Under the pieces are notes generated by a model. That model searched no databases. It had not been told where the DNA came from and saw only the letters and a program-made list of their open reading frames with translations. From Glandiceps talaboti (Eukaryota > Hemichordata > Enteropneusta > Spengelidae), in the NCBI RefSeq assembly GCF_964340395.1, contig NC_135560.1, positions 3,862,998 through 3,926,997 on the forward strand: a DNA stretch of 64,000 bases, in the 5' to 3' direction. Shown in pieces: positions 1-11,165 of this stretch. A program made the position numbers and the translations under genes. The number at the start of each line of letters is the position of its first letter. Within the stretch, counting starts at the first letter, position 1.

Positions 1-600
1 AATAAAAATAAATAAATATGTCAACTTTTTAAGAAATTAATTGTTGGTGCAAAGAGGGATTTGAAATGCTGATATTTTGCTATTGATTTGTGGCTCTTTG
101 AGCCTAATTTAACTCCAGGACCAGTTGTTCATCCGTGTACTTCACCGTTTGTTTCATCTACAAAAAGACGAGTTCCCCAAACCATAATTTAAGACACTGT
201 TGTGGATAACAATATTAATATGTAATACAACACAAGTACATACCCTAATGACGTATAAATGCCTATGTTGCAATTTGTATTGACAGTGTATTTGTTCGTG
301 ATTGTGGAGTTTCCTGTTCTACATTGACTTGCTTCACTCGAATCATGTTGCAGAGAACATAACAAGGACTCGTGCAAATTAAACAAATACCACAAACTTC
401 ACACTGGCATTCACGCGTTGTAAGGTTCTGTCACATCATACTGAATTATTACAACAAACTGTCTAGGGAATAGAATATGAAAACTTGGCATCTGATGGTG
501 AGCCATGGAAAGATCCCCGAACACAGTAGTAGTATCTAATACTATTTGAGGATATTGGCTACACTTGATTTCTTCCTCAATTTAGAACTACTAAAGAACA
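1..600. repeat. Upstream block duplicated at about 11.75-12.33 kb (direct repeat copy 1)
   Basis: The stretch from about 60 to 560 aligns by eye, with many substitutions and small indels, to about 11760-12310. Shared stretches include the CATAATTTAAG region, a TTGTGGAGTTTCCTG block and a CACATCATA block. The spacing (about 11.7 kb) is close to the spacing of the homologous exons of the two transporter genes (11.3-11.8 kb). It is therefore best read as part of one ancient tandem segmental duplication rather than an independent mobile repeat. Short open frames here are not convincing coding sequence. Confidence 0.55.
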
Positions 601-935
601 TATACCATGCACGAGCCAAGTTGAACAAAAAATATGAAATATATACGCTGGTCGTTCTACGTCACGACAATGCGCGTCTATGTCACGACAACGCGTGTCT
701 ACGTCACTGGTACTGCTGTGCTCGAAATATGAGTCACAACGCTCAAAATTGACATTTACTTTCCCCGATGTTTTTTTTATAATACTGGCGATGGTTTTCA
801 GCCGGAAAATACTCGTGACCGAAGGCTAGGGCTGTCACTACTAGTCTAGAGGGTCGTGATAAGGGCTAAGGGCCCCATAGGTCATTCATATTTTCCTCGG
901 CTGAACGAAGAAACACATTGGGAATAACATCAAAC
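600..935 (+). repeat. Dispersed fold-back repeat, copy A (copy B at 58.42-58.75 kb)
   Basis: This stretch resembles 58420-58752 in the same orientation. Both copies share a GGTCGTTCTACGTCA-like block, a TCTACGTCACTGGT block, an ATATGAGTCA block, a TTCAGCC..GAAAAT stem side and the opposite stem side GGCTGAA.GAAGAAA. The core forms an imperfect inverted repeat (TTCAGCC / GGCTGAA), less well kept here than in copy B. No coding capacity is visible, so I read it as a non-autonomous dispersed element. Confidence 0.5.
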
Positions 936-1429
936 TATAGTAAGTATATGTAGTCACCTCATTGAAGAAGGGACTTAAAGGTTCACTATACATACCATAT
1001 TTCTTGGACAGCTGAAATAAACATTCCCGGAAGTAATGATGAGTGAGTATTTCAACTTTCTTCAGTATCAAATAGTATAGCTGATTTGTCGTCAGTCTTG
1101 ACAGAGAATGTTTAAAACAACTGGATAAACAAATTGTTGGAATAAATAATTCAAATTCTACTTGAACATGGCATGTATACATGAAAAAATACAAATCCTG
1201 TAATTGTATTTGTTTGGTACCCATACTTTGTAGATAATTGGAGTATCTCTACATCCTGAAATTGAATATAATAAAAATACCCATGTACCTGGGAAGGGAG
1301 GGGGGGGTTCAGATGCAATGTGGATTAAAATAAGTCGTCAACTTGTAGAGTGATTTGGTTTAACATACCATGGCTAAAGTTAACATCGGTAAATTATTAC
1401 ACACAGCCGGTAAGGACCCGGATTGAAAG
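936..1429. other. Non-coding stretch upstream of a LINE relic
   Basis: No supported gene. A block around 1075-1115 (GATTTGTCGTCAGTCTTGACAG) recurs at about 12414-12438, extending the direct duplication noted for the first 600 bases. The open frames are short and lack recognisable motifs. Confidence 0.4.
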
Positions 1430-1926
1430 GTGAGACGTTATATAAGGGGTTTGCACGGTATTATGTTACACGTACCTCCATCATCACCTTATTACGCGTA
1501 CGCCAACTCGTATGCTAGAGAACAAAATGGTCGCCGTTCACAACGATTTAAGTACAACTCAAAACAACATTTATTACTCTATCGCAAAACACTGGAACGA
1601 AACTCCAAATCTGATAAAATCAATAACCTCAAGAAATTTATTTAAAAAGTCGCTTAAAAATTATCTTTTGAACACAGTATAGTGAAAATCCTGTATCATA
1701 TTTTTTCTTTCTAATGTAAGTTTCAGTCTTTGTTGACACTGTAAATATATTTAATGTATATCTAATGTATATAAGATGGCAAAATTTACTGCTTTCATTT
1801 AACAAGTGTATGTATTCAGGGCCAGAGACTCGATTAGTTCCACTAGAACTACCTCTCTGGTCCTCACCAATCATGTACATGTACATTTATTCTTGGTGAA
1901 ATAAACTTATTATTATTATTATTATT
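1430..1926 (+). mobile_element. 3' fragment of a LINE retrotransposon ending in an (ATT)n tail
   Basis: About 1530-1665, read in one forward frame, gives a short segment of the kind found at the extreme C-terminus of LINE ORF2 proteins: a SIAKHWNETP block, then KSIT, then a basic FKKSLKNYLL block. Downstream, after the stop, the sequence ends in a run of TTATTATTATTATT at 1907-1926, typical of microsatellite-tailed LINE 3' ends. The upstream part is degraded and frame-broken. No target-site duplication was resolved. The family is uncertain. Confidence 0.5.
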
Positions 1927-3240
1927 TTCAATTGACAATGATAATGTAAGTTTTGTGTTTGTTGTAATTATTACTTATTATTTTGACATATACATATCAC
2001 TAACATTATGATCATATTATTACGTAGTTGGTCGTATATGAAATGGGATATGACCAAAATATTGAGAATTAATTACTGAGTATACAGGTGTGGCGAGAAT
2101 GCTTGCAATATCAACCTAGCCTGCTACTGGAGCTAACGTGGCCTCAGACTACTACTACAAATGTTATACATGTAGGTCTGTCTCTCGTCTATGCCGGTAT
2201 TATGCATATTGGATTTAGTAATAGTAGGACCAAATATATATGACGAATTATAAACTAACAAAAAATAATTGACGTCTTAGTTCAAAATTAGTGCAAGTTT
2301 TGGGTATATCAAAAGTGTTGGTCCTCTACTAAGATTAAATGATTAATTACACGATCGTTTATGTTCTTTTGTCTTGTCGAACTGAAACACTACATCATGA
2401 CAACCTATACAATGTATTTATGGCGTTAACCTTTCACCTGAAATGCACCCTTGACGAGGTGGCCACATCTAGATAAGATAAATTTAGTACATAAGTAATG
2501 CGATTGTCTATGATTGTCTGACCGATAGCTAGACATGCATGCATAGACAAATGCACAAAAACAAAAAGTGGAAACATATACATGCATTGTTTTTGGAAAC
2601 GTATTTGATTAAAATCTATAATGTGGGTGTCATTATTTAGAAAGGCAACGGTTATAAATTATGGGCCATTTTTATCTTGATGTATTAAGTCATGTCACGT
2701 TACCCTTGTCAAGATATCATGTTCCATTAATACAGTATTATATTGGACCCACAGTATTTGACTTTTGTCAATGCATGCATGTCAGTCCATGATGGTGACG
2801 ATATAACTATATTACGTATTCATGTACAAAAAAGAGTGCTAACTGAGGTATCACAACACCCCACAGATCCACGTAGGAAGGTAAGTTAATTAACTGTCAA
2901 GTAACCCTTGATCAAGTAAGCTTATTTATCCAATTAATGTAAGCTTACACTTCTATTAAATTGGTCTTAGAGCATACCATATTAATGTTTGTGACACAAA
3001 CATATCGGTTCGCACACAACTGTAGTACATTGATAAATAGTAGACATGTATTCTAATACAGTGTATCAAATCCACTGCAATCTTCAGCGTTGATATCATA
3101 AAAGGACCAATACTATAATTGTGCGTTCTTAGTTAGCATTTTATTAAATTTGATTTAATGTTCATGTTGTACCGAATAATTCAGTTTCTGAAGATTGACG
3201 ATTGACTTCTTGTTTCTTTAATGCATGTTTCCCAAAGTTA
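1927..3240. other. AT-rich 5' flank of transporter gene 1, with a probable 5'-UTR exon donor at 2880/2881
   Basis: No protein-coding exon is supported. The sequence GGAAG|GTAAGTT at 2876-2887 is a good splice donor, and similar AAG|GTAAG donors sit upstream of the homologous gene and gene relics (13000, 14705, 21515). It may therefore end a non-coding first exon of the transporter gene whose coding begins at 3535. No TATA box or start site can be fixed by eye. Confidence 0.35.
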
Positions 3241-3251
3241 AGGCTGTATGT

Positions 3252-3382
3252 GTATATGTGAGTGCCTATGTGTGTGTCCGTGTCTGTCTGTCTGTCTGTA
3301 TGTGTCTGTGTCTGTCTGTCTGTCTGTCTAACCGTCTGTCTGTCTGTCTGTCTGTCTGTCTGCGCGCGTGTGTGTGTGTGTC
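3252..3382 (+). repeat. (TCTG)n/(TG)n microsatellite
   Basis: Nearly uninterrupted TCTG and TGTG units precede the first coding exon of transporter gene 1. The long open frame covering it and reading into the exon is a by-product of the repeat. Confidence 0.9.
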
Positions 3383-3480
3383 CTTTTAGTGTATGGAAAT
3401 TGTGTTTTCCATTATTCAGAAGTAGCTTTAATCATATACCAATCTTTGTTGTATTTCAATATGTGGACAGGTGTATACGA

Positions 3481-3483
<3 letters not shown>

Positions 3484-3518
<35 letters not shown>
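3484..3518 (+). repeat. (CA)n tract beside a splice acceptor
   Basis: About 17 CA units end roughly 15 bases before the TTTATTTATTTCAG acceptor (exon starts at 3533). The position within the polypyrimidine and branch-site zone is unusual, see findings. Confidence 0.9.
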
Positions 3519-3534
3519 TTTATTTATTTCAGAG

Positions 3535-6500
3535 ATGTGTAATCAGTCTTCTAGTTCGATCAATCGACGTCCACCTGGTGGTGGTCGGTGGGGATGGATT
3601 GTCGTCGTCAGTGCTGTTATTGTACGATTAATAGTGATGGGCATGGCAACCACTGGTGGTGTATTTATTGTTGCTCTACTTGAATACTTCAATGCCAATG
3701 CTGCAACGATTGCATGGATACCTGCACTACGACTTGGTATTGTTAGCTGTGTCAGTGAGTTTGAATTTAATTATACCGATGTAGTAACTGTCATTCGTTC
3801 TCAAAAGTATTTAAACCTACAACTATATGCCGTAGACCGTAGACGAACGAAATCCTTTACAGACATTGAAAGTAAGCAACTGAAGTGGATTATAACACAT
3901 GGCACAGCATGGTAGAAGTACAGAGACTTGTATTACTTTTCATCATTTGATAAGAACATTTTATGGCCACTTTACATTGTTCACTTTCACAAACAAATTT
4001 CCAGTTTCCTTCGTATTTCATGTACACATAAAGAGGCCATAAAACTGTTTTTTATCAAACCATGATGCAATACAGGTCTCTGCTGTTCCAGCATGCTGTG
4101 CCAAGTGTTATTAAAGGTGATTCAAAATGCTCAGATTCACTATCGCTAATTTGCTAGACTACATGTTTGTGAAATGCATTCTGGTTTTAAAACTTTTCAA
4201 AAACGTCTGCAAACACCTTAAAATGACCTTTTTTCAGTCACTTCCCTTCGGATTTACTTCGAGAGTTTTCGGGTATTTCCGGTCCCACCTAGACCACGGG
4301 ATTTTATGACGTCATAAGGAGACATGGATAGCACGTAGCCAATGACGAGCGTAGTCAACAGGTGAATAAAACTCAACAGCCTTGTGAAAAAATACATTGC
4401 TGGTGGTTGTAATAGACATCAGTAAACAAAAACTACACTCTACATGTCTTATTAACCAACATTTACCGATATTTACTCACACTTTCTCACTAATTGGCAG
4501 TGTCTGTGGGTATAAATGCTAAAATATGATCTCTCCATATTATGGCAAAATAAATCAAAACGGCTTGACTAGATATATATAAACACTCGTAATGTCGCGT
4601 GTTTCACATCATTGACTTTTATTTATCTGATTTTTTATTATTTGCCGACAATAAGCATTACGATACCGTCGTGACGTTTGACGGCATCCCCGGGCCAAGG
4701 ACGGCATATTTTAGCCCAATCGTACTCGCGTCGCCTTTTGAACAGTGCATTTAACAACAAAGTAAACATATTTCATCTCGAATAAATATACTAGCTATTA
4801 GAATACCAATGGGAATCTTCAAGAAGGCATATCGGGACATGTGCCACAATATATTTGTTGGTCCCATAATACACTAATTGATTCGATTTGCTCCCAGCAT
4901 ATGGAAGTACGCTCCGAGTCATTGCATCATGTAAATGGAACTGTGACCGACCTAATTTTGTTGTCCATATATAAAATGAGACTGCCCTGTAAATTTTTCA
5001 CAGTTTTCGTTGTGGTCTTGTATTGTCACATGTTTGGCTTGTGAACACAAGTTTACATCTATTATTGTCTAGGGCGTAATACTCTAGTCCGAGTCTGCAA
5101 CCCATATAAAACCTAAGAAACTCGCATTCGGATCGGAAAGAACAGAAGTAGGTCTCATCGACTTGTTGGGGACTCGAATTATTGCTTGTTTTTATCACGG
5201 TATACAGGTGATTATTATATATCAGTAGAGGGGTAGTGTTGTCAAGTTTTGTGCAGTCACCGCGGCCGCGGCAGTAAGCTTATAACTAGGATAGTTCCGT
5301 CGATCAAAGCTGAAGCAGTGTATGTACAATGTACGTATGGAATCGGGAGAGCACAGCGCACATTTGTGTCGGGTTAAATTTATCCACGTGTTGATGTAAT
5401 CCATATTTATCAATCAGATATATTGTAAAATTCTTCAAGTCGTACAGAAATAACGTCTCTAACTTCAAAACAAACCCTGAGAAACTGGACCGGACGTGGC
5501 TAGCCAAGTATCTAGTTGCAGGCTTTCTTTCATGACCATGTGCTGGGGTCACGACCTTGATTGCCGACGTCAATATTGTCCAATCATATTTGATATCATG
5601 AACACATCGCGATATTTGATTTGTTGGTTTCCTAAACTGTATACTTCGAATACCATGATTCGTTACAGAATTCTTCTAATGAATATTAAATAGGCCGCTT
5701 GTTGCATTAAATTAAGTGATATCGCAACAAGGGAAACCATACAAGTTTTCTTCCAGACGAGTTGCTAAAGTCATGTAAATGACAACACTAAACTCACGAA
5801 ATTTCCTCAATTCTTTATAATTTTATTGCTGATAATATGGCAATCTAATAGCTAGTATATTTATTCAAGATAAATATGTTTACTTTGTTGCTAAATGCGC
5901 CGTTCAAAAGGCGACATCAGTGAGTATAGTCGAGTCGAGTATAGTGGGCTATAATATGCTGTCGACGCCATGCCTGTCGAAGATATTGTAATGCTTCTCG
6001 TCGGCAAATAATAAAAAAAATCAGATAAATAAATTGAAACACGCGAGCGACATTACAAGTGTTTATGTATATCTACACTGTAGTCTAGCCGTTTTGATTT
6101 ATTTTGCCATAATATTGGGAGATAATATTTTAGCATATTTATACCCACAGACACTGCCAATTAGTCAGAAAGTGTGAGTAAATATCGGTAAATGTTGGTT
6201 AATAAGACATGTAGAGTGTAGTTTTTGTTTACTGATGTCTGTTACAACCACTAGCAATGTATTTTTTCACAATGCTGTTGAGATTTGTTCACCTAGTGAC
6301 TACGCTCGTCATAGTCTTAGTGCTATCCATGTCTCCTTTTTTACGTCATAAAAACCCGTGGTCTAGGTTGGACCGGAAATACCCGAAAACTCTCGAAGTA
6401 AATCCGAAGGGAAGTGACTGAAAAAAGGTCATTTTAAGGTGTTTGCAGACGTTTTTGAAAAGTTTTAAAACCAGAATGCATTTCACAAACATGTCGTCTA

Positions 6501-7059
6501 GCAAATTAGCGATAGTGAATCTGAGCATTTTGAATCACCTTTAATTCCAATCCATTTGTTTACTTTCCCTGTTTGTAACAGGTTCCGTTTGTCCACCATC
6601 TGTGCATGGTGTCAGCAGTTGCATACAATGCACACCATTAAATAAGTATGCAAATGTGACCATTAAATAACTATGCAAATAAGACCATTAATATTTGACT
6701 TTTCTATGTCTTGACAATGTATATTACTTGAAAACAACGATGACATTGCCAAGACAGTAGATAATGTGCTAGTTACATTTTTCATTTTCTTCTCCACAAG
6801 GTTGGATATATAAATGAGCCAATATGACGTTGCACTAAACAGTGACTTTATTTAAATTGATCTTTTTTCTCGTAGGTCCAGTGGCAGGTCTTTTGGATGA
6901 CAAATACGGACCAAGGGTCATTCTATTTATAGGAGGGCTTATTTCGACATGTGGCCTCTTCCTGAGTTCCTTCGCTACAAACCCAATGTACCTGTACTTT
7001 ACTGACAGTGTTTTGACAGGTATGCATTCACACTTAATAACGTCTTGAGTGATACTCCC

Positions 7060-7104
<45 letters not shown>

Positions 7105-7362
7105 ATATATATAATGCTGCTAGGACTGTAGTACAAAGAAATGCATATGGAACTTGTAAGTCAGTCCGTATAAATAGATGTAAAATCCGACGTTTCGAAT
7201 AAAAATTCTTTTTCAAGGTACTATCGGCGAGATACAGACATGTTTGGTAAACACCTGAACATATCTGAATGTAACATAATTGTAATACATATATGTATGC
7301 ATGCATTCATGTATGTATGTATGTATGTATGTATGTATGTATGTATGTATGTATGTATGTAT

Positions 7363-7404
<42 letters not shown>

Positions 7405-7420
7405 GAATGAATGTTGGTAT

Positions 7421-7464
<44 letters not shown>

Positions 7465-8609
7465 GGTGGGTGGGTAAGTGTGTGTACATATTCTTTTTTA
7501 CTCTACATCCATATTATATTAATATTTATAATTCACAGGTGTAGGCCATGGTTTGTGTTTAGTTCCATGTATGTCTATTCTCGCACAATATTTCAACAAA
7601 CGGTTTGCTCTTGTTACTGGTATTGCTACTGCTGGAACGTCGATGGGATACTTTATTTACTCACCTGTTTGCCAAATTATGATTGATTATTATGGATGGA
7701 GAGGTACATTCTTGATATGTTCAGCGGTAAATGCAAATCTATGTGTGTGTGCTGCGTTAATGAGACCTATCAATACTATTGATGAAGACAAGGAGGAGAA
7801 AACATCTCAAGATTTGGATACAGAAATAAGGCAACGGAATTCAGGGAATTGTCTTGTATCGTTTGCCAAGTGTTCAGGATTCTGGCTTTTCTACAAATAT
7901 AAAATATTTATCATTTTCATGGCTGCTTCCACGTTTGGCGATTTAGGCTATTTTACGCTGGTGTTTTTACTGGTACCAATCGCTGATGATAAAAACATTT
8001 CAAAACTCTTGTCTGCAGTTCTTATTCCTATGATTGGCATTACCTCTTTCACTTCAAAAATTCTACAGGGTTTCATATCGGAAAAATGCTGCTGTCCATC
8101 TCCATGCATACTGTCTATAGTAAGGCTAATTATCGCAATAGCTGCATTCAGTGTGCCATGGATGAACAGTTTTGGATTCCTCATGTGTTCTGCTGCAGTC
8201 TTAGGGTTTTCTATTGGTGTATACTATCCAGTATTGTACGTAACAGTCAAAGACATTGTGACAACACAAAATTACGCAGTTGGAATCGGTTTTACGTACT
8301 TTTTCTGTGGAATTGGAGACATGATTGGTTCCCCTTTAGGCGGTAAGAAAAAATTCACGATAAACAAATGAATGTAATTTTAGCATAATTAAAATGTATG
8401 GCACACTTGTGCTGTAGGCGTGGTAAAGACGTTGTGAGAACGCACAATTTCGCAGGTGGAGTCGGCTTTACATTTTTCTGCTGTGGAATTGGAGACATGT
8501 TTTGTTCCCCTGTAGGAGGTAAGAGGGATTTTATGGTAAAGAAACGAATTACGTAATTTGAGCATGACTGAACTATATGGTTCAGTATTGCTGTAGCCGC
8601 AGTAAAGTC

Positions 8610-8658
<49 letters not shown>

Positions 8659-9956
8659 ATGTATGTATGTATGTATGTATGTATGTATGTATGTATGTAT
8701 GTATGTATGTACGACCGTCTAGTATGCAACCCTCTAAAAGACAGATGCCTGTCGTAAGGGTAAGACCATAGATCTTTGGGCCTACACACATTGTTGGAAT
8801 GCAAAAGTTTAAAAGATAGCTATTATACATGATGTGCCACTTATTTGGAAAATAAATTATATGAAACTATATGAAATTTGAAGCTGGCATAGTTAATATA
8901 TTTCCGAATTATTAGAAATCATTGATTATGCAAATCAACCATATAGTTTATACGTCACAACATCAAGATTTTAATGACATATCCACTTTTTTAAGATGTA
9001 CTATGTACTACATTATCTGAAATTTAAAGCTTGTATTCAACAGATATTGCCTCATTAAGTATCAAAATAATCATTGATACAAATGACATATCACAATTAA
9101 AAGCTACATAAACAGCGACATCAAACACGTATGATTTGTTATGGTTGATGGATGTACCAAGTTAAGTGAAATTTGAAGTTAATAAATAGTCCAATTACCG
9201 AAAATCATTAATTATGCAAATTAGTCATTACAATTTAAAACTATATGAAGAGGCTTTAGAGGATGCATGTGCTTTTTCATGGTTGATATATGTGCCAAAT
9301 TATATGGAATTTGAACTGTGCATTCTCAAGATCGAACTTAATTGCTGAAAATAATTAATTATTCAAATTACTCATTCAAAGTAAAACCTATATCAACAAA
9401 CTTCAAAGGACAGGTGCGCATTATTAGGTTGATATATGTACTAAATTATATTGAAATTGAAGTATGCATTCGTAATTACAGAAATTCATTAATGATGGGA
9501 ATTATTAGTACAACAAATTTACGTAAATAAACAACTTTTTACACATTCTTTTTTTTATTTTTTTTTATTTTTTTAGCTTTTTGCAATGTATTGAGTTACA
9601 AACACAGACTTTGTCAATGTTGTTTCTCATTGATTTTTCAATTAGGAGGCCACGATACATTATTTTATCAATTAAAAAATCCTAAATAAATACCAAATCG
9701 TCTTCCATACGGCAAATGTAAGGCTTAATAACCGGATGAAATGGGAGAACTAACTAGTTAAATGTAAAAATATTAAACTACTGTACAAAAAGTGGTAATT
9801 TCCCCGTTCTGTTTTTCAGGCTGGTTGTTTGACGTCACTCAAAGTTACAGCTGGGCGTTTTTCTTCGCTGCACTGATGAACGTAATCTGTGCAATACTAT
9901 TTCTAGTAATTGCAATACATGACAGGAAGAATGGGAGGCTTGAGAGAGTCACATGA
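3535..9956 (+). CDS. SLC16/monocarboxylate transporter-like MFS protein, gene 1 (4 coding exons)
   Basis: Coding exons are 3535-3754, 6876-7019, 7539-8342 and 9820-9956. All are bounded by AG/GT and the phases agree, giving 434 residues, slightly below the usual 450-550 of the family. The family moves small carboxylates or related solutes across the plasma membrane; the substrate here is unknown. Supporting motifs are [10 protein letters not shown] at about residue 20 (the SLC16 N-terminal signature is GGWGW), LLDDKYGPR in the loop after TM2, AAGTS-like [16 protein letters not shown] and CAALMRPI before the central cytoplasmic loop. About 12 hydrophobic segments are present, with a short acidic/charged central loop (DEDKEE..). 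The start ATG follows the acceptor by 2 bases, so a non-coding exon lies upstream. The gene is a tandem paralogue of the gene at 15373-20302. SLC16 membership is strong; the subtype is open. Confidence 0.88.
3760..4105. other. Intron 1 of transporter gene 1, left part
   Basis: Intronic sequence between the donor at 3754/3755 and the long inverted-repeat element that starts near 4107. Apart from a weak local inverted repeat (ATTTTATGGCCACTTTA.. against ..AAAGAGGCCATAAAA), I see no feature. Confidence 0.5.
4107..6546. mobile_element. Long-inverted-repeat (fold-back) element in intron 1 of transporter gene 1
   Basis: The arms at about 4107-4806 and 5847-6546 are inverted copies of each other, roughly 700 bases each. 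For example, the left end TTAAAGGTGATTCAAAATGC is mirrored by GAATCACCTTTAA at the right end. The inner arms share a block around AAATATACTAGCTATTAGA. Both outer ends carry TTAA, which may be a TTAA target duplication. The 1.04 kb centre (4807-5846) has no recognisable transposase. The two opposed 60-codon frames in the arms are the same sequence seen twice, not genes. I read it as a non-autonomous DNA transposon with very long terminal repeats. Confidence 0.75.
7057..7102 (+). repeat. (TATG)n microsatellite in intron 2 of gene 1
   Basis: About 11 TATG units, starting some 40 bases after the donor of exon 2. Confidence 0.9.
7305..7463 (+). repeat. Compound (TATG)n-(GT)n microsatellite in intron 2 of gene 1
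   Basis: TATG units (7309-7362) lead into two (GT)n runs (7364-7400 and 7424-7461), ending about 75 bases before exon 3. The open frames here are repeat shadows on both strands. Confidence 0.92.
7539..8342 (+). CDS. Exon 3 of transporter gene 1 (main MFS exon)
   Basis: This 804-base exon runs from [10 protein letters not shown] to GSPLGG and holds TM5 to about TM11, including the central loop. It begins after TTCACAG and ends at GGCG|GTAAGA. Its length is exactly that of exon 3 in gene 2 (18856-19659). The portion around 7659-7891 is far more similar to gene 2 than the flanks are. In the second half, gene 1 has a Cys-rich [11 protein letters not shown] loop where gene 2 reads FTDKLHDKLE. Confidence 0.9.
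8245..8612 (+). pseudogene. Tandem partial duplication of the 3' end of exon 3 (pseudo-exon) in gene 1
   Basis: About 8413-8525 repeats the last part of exon 3 together with its splice donor: GGAATTGGAGACATG, then a CCCCTGTAGGAGGTAAGAG donor, then an intronic tail matching that at 8345-8412. A third copy begins near 8592 and dissolves into (TCTG)n. The period is about 170 bases. The copy has diverged from the exon (ATTTTTCTGCTGT against TACTTTTTCTGT) and has no acceptor at its start. It is probably non-coding, though it could serve as a cryptic donor. Confidence 0.7.
8610..8711 (+). repeat. (TCTG)n-(TATG)n microsatellite
   Basis: About 12 TCTG units are followed by about 14 TATG units in intron 3 of gene 1. 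Confidence 0.92.
8840..9540 (-). repeat. Diverged tandem repeats of the GCATAATTAAT family, inverted relative to 31.2-32.2 kb
   Basis: Units of about 140-160 bases share ATCATTAATTATGCAAAT and AAATTATATGAAATTTGAA blocks. Read on the minus strand they match the TTTGCATAATTAATGATTTT units at 31.2-32.2 kb and 63.4 kb. This is a dispersed tandem-repeat component, probably part of a larger mobile element family. Confidence 0.6.
9565..9740 (+). repeat. Half copy of the fold-back element at 60.76-61.06 kb
   Basis: The block GCAATGTATTGAGTTACAAA followed by ACTTTGTCAATGTTGTTTC and an ATTTTTCAA.TAGGAGG block matches the right arm of the element at 60761-61063. The left arm is absent or unrecognisable here. 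It lies in intron 3 of transporter gene 1. Confidence 0.6.
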
Positions 9957-11034
9957 ATATGTAAAAGTCAGTACTCTAAACACAAGTAATCATCACTACA
10001 GTTTCCAAACAAAGTCCTGAATCTTTACAAAGATGAGCATTGTATACTGATGAGATTAGAATTATTGTACACAGATGAAGAAGAGAAACAACCATATCCT
10101 CGTGATTATCATAACAGAATATTTTATTAACAAAAGGCGACTGCAATATCGAATAGATAAGTGCCTTAGTGTTGTTTAAAACGTGAAAATCAATAGTAAA
10201 TAACAAACCGTGACTTGTGATGAAACAGCCTTATTATTTGAACTGCAACCAAAGGCATAAAAAAGTACAACAAATTAATCAATGCTATCCTAAATGACTG
10301 GCTCATCACAATTCAAAAACTTACAGAATTGTCAAAATCTTTTTAATCCCTGAAGATTGAAATTTAAGGTAAACTACACATTCCAAAATTCGTTTACCAT
10401 CATTCAGTAAGGAATAAACAGACTTACCCTGCCAAACAAAATCAACAATTGGAAGCTAAAAGTTAGTTTGGACAACACTTTTGAAAATTGTTCACTAGCA
10501 CAATTATTTTTCATCCATTAAAACAAACCTTAGATCTTTTTATTTAAGAATTTCCATACTCTATAATCCTCTACACAAGATTGGTCGGAAGGATTCAGAC
10601 TTACATACGTTAATTTTGCAACCTTGAGAACTATGTACACTTGCTTTACACTTGCAATCAGACTGATACTTTGTGGAACATTTTGTCTACTTAGTTTAAT
10701 CTAAAATGCCCTTTAAAAATACATTGCCACTGGTTATTGTAATATATGTTTGGTATCAGTGATCACAATAGGCCAATATCCAATTGTAATTGTTATATTT
10801 CCTACAAAATATTTCATTTATCATTGTAAAATCAAAAATAAAGAGTAAACTTGGATAATTTGAAGAATGTTATATATTTATAAAACGCAGTATAGATAAG
10901 GTATTAGCTGACAATAAAGTAATGTACTCAATAACATTTTGAGGAATGGTCATTTATTCCTTAAAATGTAGACTTATTAAGCCTTCTTTCGATTGCATTA
11001 TCCCTACCACGGATGAGTGTAACTTTCTGAAATA
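9957..11034. other. 3' flank / probable 3' UTR of transporter gene 1
   Basis: No gene is supported. AATAAA-type signals occur (for example near 10416 and 10842), so the transcript may end in this stretch. No other feature is visible. Confidence 0.35.
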
Positions 11035-11077
11035 TAAATAAATAAATAAATAAATAATTAAATAAATAAATAAATAA

Positions 11078-11164
<87 letters not shown>
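11035..11164. repeat. (AAAT)n-(TA)n-(AAAT)n low-complexity block
   Basis: AAAT units flank a run of about 35 TA units. Confidence 0.92.

Positions 11165-11165
<1 letters not shown>

Noticed and set aside
3262-3534. N-terminal extension of transporter gene 1 through the TCTG and CA repeats
   Set aside because: The acceptor TTTATTTATTTCAG at 3532/3533 and the paralogue's start place the first coding Met at 3535; the extension is repeat sequence.
4127-4309. 60-codon frame also found inverted at 6346-6528
   Set aside because: Same sequence in the two arms of the fold-back element, with no motif; not a gene.
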